A stretch of 64,000 bases of DNA, taken from positions 476,001 through 540,000 of the forward strand of contig NZ_CP117835.1 of assembly GCF_029094545.1 (NCBI RefSeq). Direction: 5' to 3'. This DNA is from Alkalihalophilus pseudofirmus. Lineage in GTDB: Bacteria > Bacillota > Bacilli > Bacillales > Bacillaceae_D. A model generated the notes under the pieces. That model was given only the letters and a program-made list of their open reading frames with translations. It was not told the origin of the DNA and made no database searches. This document shows positions 1 to 8,306 of the stretch, one piece after another. Every line of letters starts with the position of its first letter. Position 1 is the stretch's first letter. A program made the position numbers and the translations under genes.

Positions 1-125
1 TGCAAGAGAAACGCTCCTTTTTATGTATGAGTAGTTCCTCTTTATTGTATTAAACGTGTTCGTAGCTGTCTACATCATAGAGGTGAAGTCACTACATAAA
101 CAACTAAGGTGAAAGGGTGATACAT

Positions 126-1349
126 ATGAATCAAAATCCAATTGACGAACAGCAAGGAAAAATGACAGCGAAGCAGCGTTTAAGCGCCATGATGGGAGCG
201 GCTTTCTTAATGGCCACCTCAGCGATCGGGCCCGGCTTTTTAACGCAGACAGCTGTATTCACCGAGCAGCTGTTAGCTAGTTTTGCTTTTATTATTTTAG
301 CTTCAATTATTTTAGATATTGGTGCTCAAATGAACATCTGGCGTATTATTGCTGTTTCAAAAATGCGCGGACAAGAGATCGCGAATGCCGTTCTGCCTGG
401 CCTTGGCTACGTTGTTGCTTTCTTTATTGTGCTAGGAGGCCTTGCTTTTAATATCGGAAATGTCGCTGGGGGCGGACTTGGGGTCAATGCGTTAATGGGG
501 CTTGACCCAAGAATCGGTGCTGTGATGACTGGTGTGATTTGTATCGTTATTTTTACGCTTAAAGAAGCGAATGTAGCGATGGATAAAATTGTTCGTTATT
601 TAGGCGCAGTTATGATTTTACTAACTCTTTATGTGATGTTTGTAAGTAATCCTCCGTATGCAGAGGCAGCTCTCCGCACAGTGGCACCACTTGAAATTGA
701 TTTTCTTGCGTTAATTACAGTCGTAGGAGGTACGGTTGGAGGTTATATTACTTTTGCAGGGGGACACCGTCTTCTTGAGGCTGGTATTTCTGGTAAAGAA
801 AATATTCGCCATGTTACAAATACGGCAATTTCAGGAATTGTGGTTGCATCTATTATGCGATTTATTTTATTCCTTGCCGTCCTTGGGGTGGTTTCAGCAG
901 GCTTTGCTTTAAATGCAGAGAACCCTACTGCTTCTGTATTCCAAATAGCTGCAGGTGAGGTTGGTTACCGCATTTTTGGTTTAGTGTTATGGTTTGCTGG
1001 GATTACGTCTGTTATTGGTGCAGCTTATACATCTGTATCCTTCTTAACAACATTCCATAAAAGCATTGAGAAAAATAAAAATTACTGGACGATTGGATTC
1101 ATTGTTTTCTCAACAGCAGTCTTTGCCTTTATCGGCCGCCCTGTTACCTTGTTAATTTTAGCAGGGGCATTCAATGGTTTAATTCTTCCATTAACGTTAT
1201 CATGTGTGCTTCTAGCAGCACACCGTTCACGAATTGTCGGCGATTATAAGCACCCAATTTGGATGACGATCTTTGGTGCGATCATTGTTATTTTAACAAC
1301 ATACTTAGGTATTCACACGTTGACTCAAATGATTCCACAACTATTCTAA
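126..1349 (+). CDS. ycsG: NRAMP-like divalent-metal/proton transporter family protein (YcsG type)
   Basis: About 407 residues, nearly all hydrophobic, with some eleven membrane segments. The start of TM1 reads ATSAIGPGFLTQTA, where NRAMP proteins carry their DPGN metal motif, so this is the divergent YcsG branch rather than a classical MntH manganese importer. In Bacillus subtilis ycsG lies beside ycsF, and here too it is followed 39 nt later by the ycsF homologue pxpA, suggesting a role in the same oxoproline or amide metabolism. The ATG at 126 has AAAGGG 8 nt upstream; a GTG at 117 in the same frame would add three residues. The transported substrate is not known. Confidence 0.8.
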   Translation: MNQNPIDEQQGKMTAKQRLSAMMGAAFLMATSAIGPGFLTQTAVFTEQLLASFAFIILASIILDIGAQMNIWRIIAVSKMRGQEIANAVLPGLGYVVAFFIVLGGLAFNIGNVAGGGLGVNALMGLDPRIGAVMTGVICIVIFTLKEANVAMDKIVRYLGAVMILLTLYVMFVSNPPYAEAALRTVAPLEIDFLALITVVGGTVGGYITFAGGHRLLEAGISGKENIRHVTNTAISGIVVASIMRFILFLAVLGVVSAGFALNAENPTASVFQIAAGEVGYRIFGLVLWFAGITSVIGAAYTSVSFLTTFHKSIEKNKNYWTIGFIVFSTAVFAFIGRPVTLLILAGAFNGLILPLTLSCVLLAAHRSRIVGDYKHPIWMTIFGAIIVILTTYLGIHTLTQMIPQLF

Positions 1350-1388
1350 TGATAGAGAAGAAGTGAACTTTTTTAAGGGAGTGAGAGG

Positions 1389-2150
1389 ATGACGAGAGTA
1401 GATCTAAACTGTGATTTAGGGGAAAGTTTTGGAGCTTATAAGATAGGGCAGGATGAATTTATTTTAGATCATATCAGCTCGGCAAATGTGGCTTGCGGCT
1501 ACCATGCTGGTGATCATAATGTGATGGCAGCAACAGTTAAGATGGCTAAAGAAAGAGGGGTGAGCATTGGAGCTCATCCTGGCTTTCAAGATTTAATGGG
1601 CTTTGGCAGACGGCAGATCCAAACGAGCCCAGAGGATATTTACCATTTTGTCATCTATCAAATTAATGCCTTGAAAGGTTTTTGTCATTTGAATAATGTC
1701 TCAATGAAGCATGTTAAACCGCATGGTGCACTATTTAATATGGCGGCAAAGGATCCTGTGATGGCAAAGGCGATCGCACAGGCTGTCTATGATACGGATC
1801 CGTCGCTTGTGTTATTTGGCCTATCAGGAAGCGAGCTTACAAAGGCGGGGGAAGAATTGGGATTAACGGTGGCAAATGAAGTATTCGCTGATCGTACCTA
1901 TCAGCCGGATGGATCTTTAACACCGCGCACAGAAGCGAATGCATTAATCCATAATACAAATGCAGCGGTAGAACAGGTGCTGCAGATGGTCAAAGAAGGC
2001 ACCGTTACAGCAGTTGACGGCTCAACCGTTAAGATTAAAGCAGACACAGTATGTATCCACGGAGATGGTGAGAATGCATTATCTTTTGCACAAACCTTAC
2101 GAGAGGTTCTCACAAACGAAGGGGTTACGATCGCTCCTGTAAACACGTAA
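1389..2150 (+). CDS. pxpA: 5-oxoprolinase (ATP-hydrolysing) subunit A, LamB/YcsF family
   Basis: A 253-residue cytosolic protein of the LamB/YcsF family. It opens with the family signature [12 protein letters not shown] and has conserved [13 protein letters not shown] and KPHGALFN blocks, which form the metal-dependent amidohydrolase-like barrel. PxpA works with PxpB and PxpC to open 5-oxoproline (pyroglutamate) to glutamate using ATP. Neither pxpB nor pxpC lies downstream: a strong terminator follows the stop, so the partners must be upstream of the window or elsewhere. Start ATG is preceded by GGGAGTGAGAGG. It is co-directional with and close to ycsG, so the two probably share a transcript. 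Confidence 0.92.
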   Translation: MTRVDLNCDLGESFGAYKIGQDEFILDHISSANVACGYHAGDHNVMAATVKMAKERGVSIGAHPGFQDLMGFGRRQIQTSPEDIYHFVIYQINALKGFCHLNNVSMKHVKPHGALFNMAAKDPVMAKAIAQAVYDTDPSLVLFGLSGSELTKAGEELGLTVANEVFADRTYQPDGSLTPRTEANALIHNTNAAVEQVLQMVKEGTVTAVDGSTVKIKADTVCIHGDGENALSFAQTLREVLTNEGVTIAPVNT

Positions 2151-2153
2151 AGA

Positions 2154-2178
2154 AGAGAGTCCGTGGACTCTCTTTTTT
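2154..2178 (+). terminator. Rho-independent terminator after pxpA
   Basis: A perfect 9-bp stem (AGAGAGTCC / GGACTCTCT) with a 2-nt apparent loop is followed by a T run. It lies 4 nt past the pxpA stop and closes the ycsG-pxpA unit. Confidence 0.9.
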
Positions 2179-2202
2179 GTGTTATATGAAATAGTTAGGT
2201 GA

Positions 2203-3075
2203 TTATTGCTTTAATTTATAAGCAGTTAACTGATGAACTTCAGTAAATCCCGCTTTTAGATAAGAATGAAGTGCAGCTTTTTGATTATTATTGACACATA
2301 GAGTAATCTCCTCGATCTCCTCGTAAGAAAATAATGCTCGTATCCCGCTTTTCAGCAATTGTGCACCGATTCCTTTTCTTCGATAAGCCTCATCAACAGC
2401 TAAAAAGTGGATATCCCCTTCCTTAAAAGAGGGGCTCGCCGTGACATAAATATAACCAACGGTCTGTCCTTTTTCTTCTGCAACTAGAAGCTGATTGGTG
2501 CTGGATTGTGTCTCCCACATCTCTTCAGCGCTGAAGTAAGTGTTAGGAAACGTTTTATCGTGCAGTACTTTAAAAGAGGCAAAATGATGCTTAGCGGGCT
2601 TTTGATAGGCAGCACTCCTATCACCTAGAGAAGCCTCATTTTTACGTACAGTCAAGATCGTATGCTGTCCAGTTTTTTTTGCACCGATATGGGTCATAAA
2701 AGGATGAGCATAATGATGAGCGTGATTGTAGAAGCCATTATAGGTTAGCGAAGGGAGTTCAGCTGTTAGCTGCTCCCACATCGCATAAGCAACTTCTTCC
2801 CAATCTTGAACAGATATGAAAGGTCCCCAAATTTCTGCTTCATTTTCATTCAGATCAATATCTAGACCTAGAAAGCCAGCCATTTCTCCATCTTCAAAAG
2901 CCGCGATGCAGCAACGTTCTAATGGCAGGTCTGAGAATTCTTGTTCCATAGTATGGGCAATTTCATCAGCAGATTCTCCACAATAGCCGACATGATGTTC
3001 CTTTAAACCATTTAATCTTGCAAGAAAAGAAGCGGCTTCCTTTCTTGCAAATTGACGGGTAAACGTAATCAACAT
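2203..3075 (-). CDS. Tandem-domain GNAT-family N-acetyltransferase
   Basis: 290 residues with two GNAT folds. The C-terminal one is canonical: residues near 215-265 contain FLAVDEAYRRKGIGAQLLKS, the acetyl-CoA pyrophosphate-binding R/Q-x-x-G-x-G/A loop. The N-terminal half (AFEDGEMAGFLGLDIDLNE...) looks like a second, degenerate GNAT domain lacking that loop. Such double GNAT proteins in bacilli acetylate small molecules or antibiotics, but the substrate cannot be read from sequence. The start ATG sits behind AGGAGTGATAA. It is monocistronic and convergent with pxpA. Confidence 0.85.
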   Translation of the reverse strand: MLITFTRQFARKEAASFLARLNGLKEHHVGYCGESADEIAHTMEQEFSDLPLERCCIAAFEDGEMAGFLGLDIDLNENEAEIWGPFISVQDWEEVAYAMWEQLTAELPSLTYNGFYNHAHHYAHPFMTHIGAKKTGQHTILTVRKNEASLGDRSAAYQKPAKHHFASFKVLHDKTFPNTYFSAEEMWETQSSTNQLLVAEEKGQTVGYIYVTASPSFKEGDIHFLAVDEAYRRKGIGAQLLKSGIRALFSYEEIEEITLCVNNNQKAALHSYLKAGFTEVHQLTAYKLKQ

Positions 3076-3220
3076 TTATCACTCCTAGAACCTTCATCCA
3101 GTGCTTAAATCGTAGCAAATATTGGTTATAATCTGTCTATTTTTTAACAATAAAGACGGTCAAAACTCGAATTGGTGCTAAGGTCTTAACTAATGAAGGC
3201 AATTTAATCCATTTATCCCA

Positions 3221-3248
3221 TTGGTTTATAAAATGAGCGTGCTATAGT
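3221..3248 (+). promoter_or_regulatory. Candidate sigma-A promoter for the LXG toxin unit
   Basis: TTGGTT, a 16-nt spacer and TATAGT lie in the 0.3-kb gene-free stretch 3076-3401, about 150 nt upstream of the LXG gene. The rest of that stretch is AT-rich with no ORF behind a ribosome site and no strong hairpin. The promoter is inferred from consensus only. Confidence 0.4.
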
Positions 3249-3401
3249 TAAAAAGATGCTAATTATGGTGAATAAATAACGATTTCTAAAGAAGTGGAAT
3301 ATAAGGGAAAATCTAAAAATAAATCGTAAACTGGTTAAATGTAATAAGCGATTTTAAACAGAAACGTCTCTTTAAAAAATCTAAAGTGGGTGATGGGGGA
3401 A

Positions 3402-4979
3402 ATGAAAGTATTAGATGTGAGTGCTCTTGATTTTGCCATTGATGAAACAAAACGCACTCTCACAAAACAAAGCGAACAGATCCAGCAAATTGAACAAGCA
3501 ATAAAATCATTCACATCACTTCAAGATTCCTTTAAAGGGAGCGGGGCTGATGCTATTCGTTCGTTTTACGAAGAATGCCACCAGCCATTTTTATTGTTAT
3601 TCCAAGCCGTCATTGATGAGTATTCTTCGATTCTTGATCAGATCAAAGGGGCAATGTATTCGTTTGAGCCAGCACCGAATGGTTTTATTCATCAACAATT
3701 TCTAGACGATGACTTAAACCAAGGATTAGAGCAGGCAAGAAATACAACCATGTATCTGACTGATCAAGCGAATTCGATTATGCAGCGTGTATCAGATATT
3801 CTACACCTGCCGCGTGTAAGCGATGACGATGTGCTGATGCATATTGATCAAGCGAAAAAGCATGTGATTGAGACAAGTGAGAACATTATGCACTTCGACT
3901 ATGAACAAACGAATTCCTTGCATACAGTAGAAGAAAGTTTACGAATCATGAGTCAATACCTGACAACGATCTCCAATATGTTTGCCCAGCAAGGATTTGC
4001 GATCTCATCCTTTATATCGGGTCAATTAAAGGAAGATGTTAGCTATAAAATGGTAAATGAAACGCTTCTATCGAAAACGGGTCAAAGTATAGAACAAAGT
4101 ACACAAAATAAAGAAGAATCACCATCTTGGGTAGGAAGAGTGCTAGACTATTTTAATAGTGCGAACCAAACGATCGGGTTCTCTGATTTAGCTGTAGTCG
4201 GGTCACAGTTTGCGATGTCGACTTCTACCATCTATTTAACGAGAAAATTAAAAGTTAAGTATCTACCTGATAAAACACCGAGTATTATGCAAAGATTAAG
4301 AGGAGACTATCGTTTTTCGGTGGGTGCTCATGAGTCGTGGACGAGTAAAAGCAAGCACAGCTCGAAAACAGCAAAGTTCTTACTAGACTTCTCAAGGTCA
4401 CAGCAAACCAATCCAATGGCACAAGGACTGCAGCGGTTTGCAGCAAGCTACAACAGCCCGTCGCATATGCTGAGCCATCTGGCGGGGTTCCCTAAAAACC
4501 ACACAGGCTCCATTGTCGGATCAACCTTGCAAACTACGTTCCAGTCAAGAATGACAACAGGAACGAAAGAAATTGTAAAGCAGGTTTTTGATGCAAAGGG
4601 TTTGCAGACTGTGGGGAGAAGGGTTCCGATTGTAGGGACAGCGGTTTCGTTTGTAGGGCATTTATCAGAATTTACTAGTCCAAATAATGAAAATAAGTCT
4701 TTTGGTGAAAAGTTGGGAAGAAGTTCAGCGGGATTTTTAGCGGATGCTGGAGCAATAACTTTAGGTGCGAAAACTGGGGCTCTCATAGGAAGTGTTGGTG
4801 GTCCAGTTGGAGTGATAGTCGGTGGTGCAATAGGGGGGGTAGCAGGAAGTGTTATTAGTTTAGCGGCAGGTGACAAGGTTAAGAACTTAGGTGAGAGAGT
4901 AGGTTCAGCAACCGAATCAACATATAAAAATATCAGTAAAGGATTTTCCTCCACAACAATAGGTAAATGGTTTAATTAA
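3402..4979 (+). CDS. LXG-domain polymorphic toxin with glycine-zipper (membrane-targeting) C-terminus
   Basis: About 525 residues. The N-terminus (MKVLDVSALDFAIDETKRTL) and the following roughly 200 residues of coiled-coil-like helices match the LXG domain, which targets toxins to the type VII (Ess/Yuk) secretion system. A variable middle follows, then near residues 440-490 a hydrophobic, glycine-rich stretch (AKTGALIGSVGGPVG, IGGVAG) of glycine-zipper form. Known LXG toxins with such tails, for example TspA of Staphylococcus aureus, depolarise membranes. Three paralogous small membrane proteins follow at once and are the natural immunity candidates. No type VII core genes (yukC, essC) are in the window. 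I chose ATG 3402 because LXG proteins begin MK-x-LDV; GTG 3390 and ATG 3393 are in-frame alternatives. Confidence 0.82.
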   Translation: MKVLDVSALDFAIDETKRTLTKQSEQIQQIEQAIKSFTSLQDSFKGSGADAIRSFYEECHQPFLLLFQAVIDEYSSILDQIKGAMYSFEPAPNGFIHQQFLDDDLNQGLEQARNTTMYLTDQANSIMQRVSDILHLPRVSDDDVLMHIDQAKKHVIETSENIMHFDYEQTNSLHTVEESLRIMSQYLTTISNMFAQQGFAISSFISGQLKEDVSYKMVNETLLSKTGQSIEQSTQNKEESPSWVGRVLDYFNSANQTIGFSDLAVVGSQFAMSTSTIYLTRKLKVKYLPDKTPSIMQRLRGDYRFSVGAHESWTSKSKHSSKTAKFLLDFSRSQQTNPMAQGLQRFAASYNSPSHMLSHLAGFPKNHTGSIVGSTLQTTFQSRMTTGTKEIVKQVFDAKGLQTVGRRVPIVGTAVSFVGHLSEFTSPNNENKSFGEKLGRSSAGFLADAGAITLGAKTGALIGSVGGPVGVIVGGAIGGVAGSVISLAAGDKVKNLGERVGSATESTYKNISKGFSSTTIGKWFN

Positions 4980-5023
4980 CTAGTACTAAGCTGAAGAGTA
5001 GTAAATGTAGGGGGGGAATTTAT

Positions 5024-5371
5024 ATGTTGTCGGAAGGTGTTATTGAGTGGTTTGAGTTGTTTTTTTCATATATTATTATGGCGCAACTCTCTTATGGATT
5101 CCTCGTTTTAATATTAGGGGCAACTATCATTGAGTATTACGAGTGGGGAATCTTTAGACCAGCTGAAACGAAATTTCAAAAAGCGACCAATTTCTTTTTA
5201 AAATCGATTATAGGTATAGGTCCGTACTTCTATCATCGTTTTTCTAAATACAGAGTGCTAAAAAGTAAACTATATTATTTAATTACATTAATAGGGTTGA
5301 CTGTGCTTGGTTTAATATTAATTGGTGTAATAAGGTTAATAGGAAGAACAATTGTTAAAATATTTATCTGA
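5024..5371 (+). CDS. Small membrane protein, probable immunity protein to the LXG toxin (copy 1)
   Basis: 115 residues with a hydrophobic segment at about 12-37 and another at 85-108, separated by a basic aromatic loop. The loop carries a motif shared by all three tandem copies: Y-E-W-G-I-F-x-P-x-E-T-K-F-Q-K-A-T-N, then S-I-x-G-x-x-P-Y. It starts 44 nt after the toxin stop behind a GGGGGGG ribosome site. Polytopic membrane immunity proteins are known for membrane-depolarising type VII toxins, so position, size and topology support immunity. I recognise no named family, and the function is inferred. Confidence 0.65.
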   Translation: MLSEGVIEWFELFFSYIIMAQLSYGFLVLILGATIIEYYEWGIFRPAETKFQKATNFFLKSIIGIGPYFYHRFSKYRVLKSKLYYLITLIGLTVLGLILIGVIRLIGRTIVKIFI

Positions 5372-5429
5372 TCAACCTTAAGTATACAAATATTTAAGAA
5401 TTACTTATTTAATAACCAGGAAGAGTACT

Positions 5430-5786
5430 ATGACTGAATCAGAAGTATCAAATTTAATTATTATCATTGCCTCGCCTATTCTTTCACAGATTAGTTATGC
5501 GTTCTTGGTTTTAATTTTAGGGTCTGTCATAGTGGAGTATTATGATTAGGGAGTCTTTAGACCAGCTGAAACTAAGTTCCAAAAGTTCACGAACTTTATT
5601 ATGAAAGGTATGTTCGGAGCAGGCTTTTATTTTTATCATAAGTATAGTAAGCATAATTGGCTAACAGCAAAAGTCCTATACTTTTTTACTTTTATAAGCA
5701 TATGTATTGGAGCATTTGTTGCATACAGATTACTTTGGTTTATTCTAAGAACTATAGTAAAGGTGCTAGGGATTGAGTTGTATTAA
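5430..5786 (+). pseudogene. Broken second copy of the immunity-like membrane protein (internal amber stop)
   Basis: Reading from ATG 5430 (AGGAAG ribosome site 6 nt before) gives a 118-codon frame aligned along its whole length with the flanking copies, but codon 40 (5547-5549) is TAG where both paralogues have TGG (the Trp of the Y-E-W-G motif). Past the stop the frame is intact to 5786, retaining GVFRPAETKFQK and the C-terminal membrane segment. A single G-to-A change explains it. A fragment could restart at ATG 5601 (61 residues) but lacks a ribosome site and the first membrane segment. Confidence 0.8.
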
Positions 5787-5805
5787 GTAGATTGAAGGAG
5801 TTCAG

Positions 5806-6138
5806 ATGTTAGCAGAAATCATTACCTTTATAGATAATCTTTTATTAATGCTCATTGCCTCACATTTTGGATTTGGCCTTGGGATAATGTTTGTTGGTAA
5901 ATTATTAGTCGATTATTACGAGTGGGGTATATTTGATCCTCCGGAAACTAAGTTTCAGAAGGCAACAAATATTTTTATGAGGTCAATAGTAGGTTTATGT
6001 CCTTACCTTTATAATAGATATAAAAAATATAATTGGTTAGTAGCTAAGTTGTTATATATAGTCTCTTATCTACTGTTAGGGATATTAGCATTAATTTTGT
6101 ATCAAATTCTCAGCGGTTTATTAAATTTATTAGTATAA
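5806..6138 (+). CDS. Small membrane protein, probable immunity protein (copy 3)
   Basis: 110 residues with an N-terminal hydrophobic segment (about 8-32), the shared Y-E-W-G-I-F-D-P-P-E-T-K-F-Q-K-A-T-N block at roughly 37-55, a KYNWLVAKL segment and a C-terminal hydrophobic segment. It is homologous to the gene at 5024 and to the pseudogene at 5430. The ribosome site GAAGGAG lies 6-7 nt before the ATG, 19 nt after the pseudogene stop, so all three copies probably belong to the toxin transcript. It may protect against a related rather than the adjacent toxin. The function is inferred from position and topology. Confidence 0.62.
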   Translation: MLAEIITFIDNLLLMLIASHFGFGLGIMFVGKLLVDYYEWGIFDPPETKFQKATNIFMRSIVGLCPYLYNRYKKYNWLVAKLLYIVSYLLLGILALILYQILSGLLNLLV

Positions 6139-6246
6139 AATAAGTATATAAATATATTATGTAGTATCATCTACATATCTTTATTTATTTGATCAGTTTT
6201 AAATTAAAAAGCTTATTGATACGTAAACGATGAGCAATACCGAAGG

Positions 6247-7065
6247 ATGTGTTATAGGCAAATGAATTTTGTAATGAAGTGTTCGACTGAGGAGCTGGCG
6301 CTGCTCGTATCGTTAACCGGATATCCGAATGTAGCAAAAGGAATTCTAGAGACAGGACTAGGGAGGAAAACTCAACAAGAGTGGGATGCTGTGATGGAAG
6401 CGACAGCTCATCAATTAATGGTAAAAGACCTTTGGGTAGAAGTTGCTGAACGTAACGGGGACATTCCATTAAGTGAGGAAATGCAGATGTTTATCAAATC
6501 CTATGTTGAGTCAAATTATATGATTCGTATTCCTGATGCGCCAAATCAACATGCGGCAATGCTGCATCATATCCAAGGAGATACATGGCTGCTTCACTCA
6601 ATCGACCGCGATATCATTCATGAATTTGCTTATATGACTGTAGATGAAATGCCTCAGATGATCAAAGATTATTATGCAATTAGCGAGAAGCAGCCGGACG
6701 AACAAAGAACATTTGCCCTATCTGATGAAACGTTTGACTTACTAAGTGTGCGAGATAATGTAAAGAAGGTACAGATGCTTGCAGATCTCGCGCCTGAAGA
6801 AGAAATACACTTCCAAGCGTTTTTAACAGATCTAGATCACCATGCATGGACTCTTCATAATATCTCATTCTTTCATATTCCTTCGATTGATAAGGATCCC
6901 TTACTAGAGAACATCACGTTCTTCTTGCCGGGTAGTGAAGGGGTCTGGGTCGTAAGCTACCAAGATGGCGAAGAACTTCCTGTTCGAGTGACGCTTGAAT
7001 CAACGGAAGAGTGGAATGCAATGGCAGAAGGTGTAGCCGTTGTTGCTAGACAAATAAGTGAATAA
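6247..7065 (+). CDS. Uncharacterised protein at the end of the LXG island (possible type VII accessory protein)
   Basis: 272 residues from ATG 6247. ATG 6262 and ATG 6274 are in-frame alternatives, and none has a strong ribosome site. The protein is soluble, acidic and without a signal peptide. The N-terminus (STEELALLVSLTGYPNVAKGIL) and next 60 residues look helical, winged-helix-like; the C-terminal half is mixed alpha/beta. I do not recognise the family. Its layout resembles EspG-like or DUF5081-type proteins found beside LXG genes, and the position just after the immunity array fits, but this is a weak comparison. It ends at a terminator shared with the opposing gene. Confidence 0.55.
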   Translation: MCYRQMNFVMKCSTEELALLVSLTGYPNVAKGILETGLGRKTQQEWDAVMEATAHQLMVKDLWVEVAERNGDIPLSEEMQMFIKSYVESNYMIRIPDAPNQHAAMLHHIQGDTWLLHSIDRDIIHEFAYMTVDEMPQMIKDYYAISEKQPDEQRTFALSDETFDLLSVRDNVKKVQMLADLAPEEEIHFQAFLTDLDHHAWTLHNISFFHIPSIDKDPLLENITFFLPGSEGVWVVSYQDGEELPVRVTLESTEEWNAMAEGVAVVARQISE

Positions 7066-7071
7066 AGATAA

Positions 7072-7110
7072 AAAGCATTCAACTATTATTTAGGTGAATG
7101 CTTTCTTTTG
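7072..7110. terminator. Terminator between convergent genes
   Basis: The arms AAAGCATTCA (7072-7081) and TGAATGCTTT (7095-7104) are perfectly complementary and are followed by CTTTTG. The structure overlaps the 3' end of the minus-strand gene 7086-8066. Confidence 0.75.
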
Positions 7111-8066
7111 TTTCTCCTAATACAATTTGCCATCACACCTAGATGATCATTTAATCGTTTAGTGAAAAGTAGATTCCAAGTAGGAATGCGGATCTCTTCA
7201 TCATTTTTTAAATGGAGGTTTAGCGAAAACGGTGGCTGTGCTCCAAATGAGAAGTAAGTCATGTCATGAAAATAGAAGGTTTGATCGTTGTAAATCAATT
7301 TGTGCTGATCATACCTAAAAAGAACCGTATCTCTTCTGAACAGCCAAATAGTAGTGTAGAAGATACGTATCAAAAAACGGTAGATTCCAAGTAACACTAA
7401 ATATCCAAAGGTTAAGGAAATAAATAAATTAAAATCAACTACCACTAATATGTACATTATGAAACCAAATAGAGCAAGAATCGCAAATTGAAACAATAGA
7501 TTTAAGACTCCCTTTATCCGGCTGTACGTCACAATGATGGTTTCACCATCATTAAGATATAACTGTGGTTTTTCTTTTTCTACTTTTTTATGCTTTTCAT
7601 AATCCTTTTTTCTTTCTACATAAAGCTTATACCAATCATCATCTGATAAAGTCATCTCTGAATGGTGGATATCTCTCGTGAAAATAATAATGTCCCACTT
7701 TGTAAATAGCCAAATATGAAGCAGCAGGAAGCCAATGAAGAATAAAATGTACAAGTGGAAAGAAAACGGAATAATAGAAGCAAGTGAGTTATAAGCAATC
7801 GTGATAGGAATGGTGAGTGAGAGAAAAATAGTTACTCCATGAACCACGCGTATAATTAAGCTGTCAAGAAAATTGAGCGTATAAGAAGTTAACCTCTTTA
7901 ACGTTGCTGCAAATAGATAGCTAATAATTAAAATGAAAAATATATAGCCGAGAAGTGTACTTATGTCAGCTGCTTTTTCCACGAAAAATTCGCTCGCTGT
8001 GATGTAGGCGATAAATATAATGAAGAAAGCTGACAAGAACATGCCTGCAAATAATAATATTTTCAT
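7086..8066 (-). CDS. Polytopic membrane protein of unknown function
   Basis: 327 residues from ATG 8066, with about four hydrophobic segments in the first 140 residues, a charged loop (YVERKKDYEKHKKVEKEKP), two more membrane segments near 195-240, and a soluble C-terminal part (FRYDQHKLIYNDQTFYFHDM...) resembling the PH-like domains of some bacillar membrane proteins. I recognise no named family. The good ribosome site (GGGAGG, minus strand 8095-8090) lies 23 nt before ATG 8066 but 5 nt before an ATT codon and 8 nt before an ATA codon in the same frame, so initiation may use a rare start codon. It could belong with the neighbouring LXG island. Confidence 0.6.
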   Translation of the reverse strand: MKILLFAGMFLSAFFIIFIAYITASEFFVEKAADISTLLGYIFFILIISYLFAATLKRLTSYTLNFLDSLIIRVVHGVTIFLSLTIPITIAYNSLASIIPFSFHLYILFFIGFLLLHIWLFTKWDIIIFTRDIHHSEMTLSDDDWYKLYVERKKDYEKHKKVEKEKPQLYLNDGETIIVTYSRIKGVLNLLFQFAILALFGFIMYILVVVDFNLFISLTFGYLVLLGIYRFLIRIFYTTIWLFRRDTVLFRYDQHKLIYNDQTFYFHDMTYFSFGAQPPFSLNLHLKNDEEIRIPTWNLLFTKRLNDHLGVMANCIRRNKRKHSPK

Positions 8067-8160
8067 AAATGCTTGTTTTATAATGAACGCCTCCCACCCA
8101 ATTAAAAATCTACCAGAAAAAGTATTGCACCAATTACTAGCCTGGTCAAGACATACGCAC

Positions 8161-8213
8161 AAAAAAAGCCAAGAGGTCGACTTTTATCAAAAGCAGACCT
8201 CTTGGCTTTTTTT
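8161..8213. terminator. Strong bidirectional terminator
   Basis: Two 18-nt arms (8161-8178 and 8196-8213) pair perfectly; they include AGCCAAGAGGTC / GACCTCTTGGCT and have A and T runs at the outer ends, so the hairpin can stop transcripts on either strand. It lies 13 nt past the stop of the small minus-strand ORF 8226-8306. Confidence 0.85.
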
Positions 8214-8225
8214 AGTTCTACATGA

Positions 8226-8306
8226 TTACTTCTGTGTAGATACAACCTCTTTCTTAGCTTCCTCTAACATATTGTTAATTGATTGGATATACTCTTTTAA
8301 ACTCAT
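8226..8306 (-). CDS. 26-residue small protein with strong ribosome site and own terminator
   Basis: The minus-strand frame encodes MSLKEYIQSINNMLEEAKKE followed by VVSTQK. The ribosome site AAGGAGGAG is among the best in the window, 7 nt before the ATG, and a strong terminator begins 13 nt after the stop. The peptide is an amphipathic, highly charged helix with no signal or membrane segment. I do not recognise it. An expressed small gene is likely, since perfect ribosome site, short frame and terminator rarely coincide by chance. A regulatory RNA with an incidental frame is the alternative. Confidence 0.6.
   Translation of the reverse strand: MSLKEYIQSINNMLEEAKKEVVSTQK

Noticed and set aside
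4448-4954. 168-codon minus-strand frame inside the LXG toxin gene
   Set aside because: Proline-rich antisense reading of the glycine-rich tail; no ribosome site and no family resemblance.
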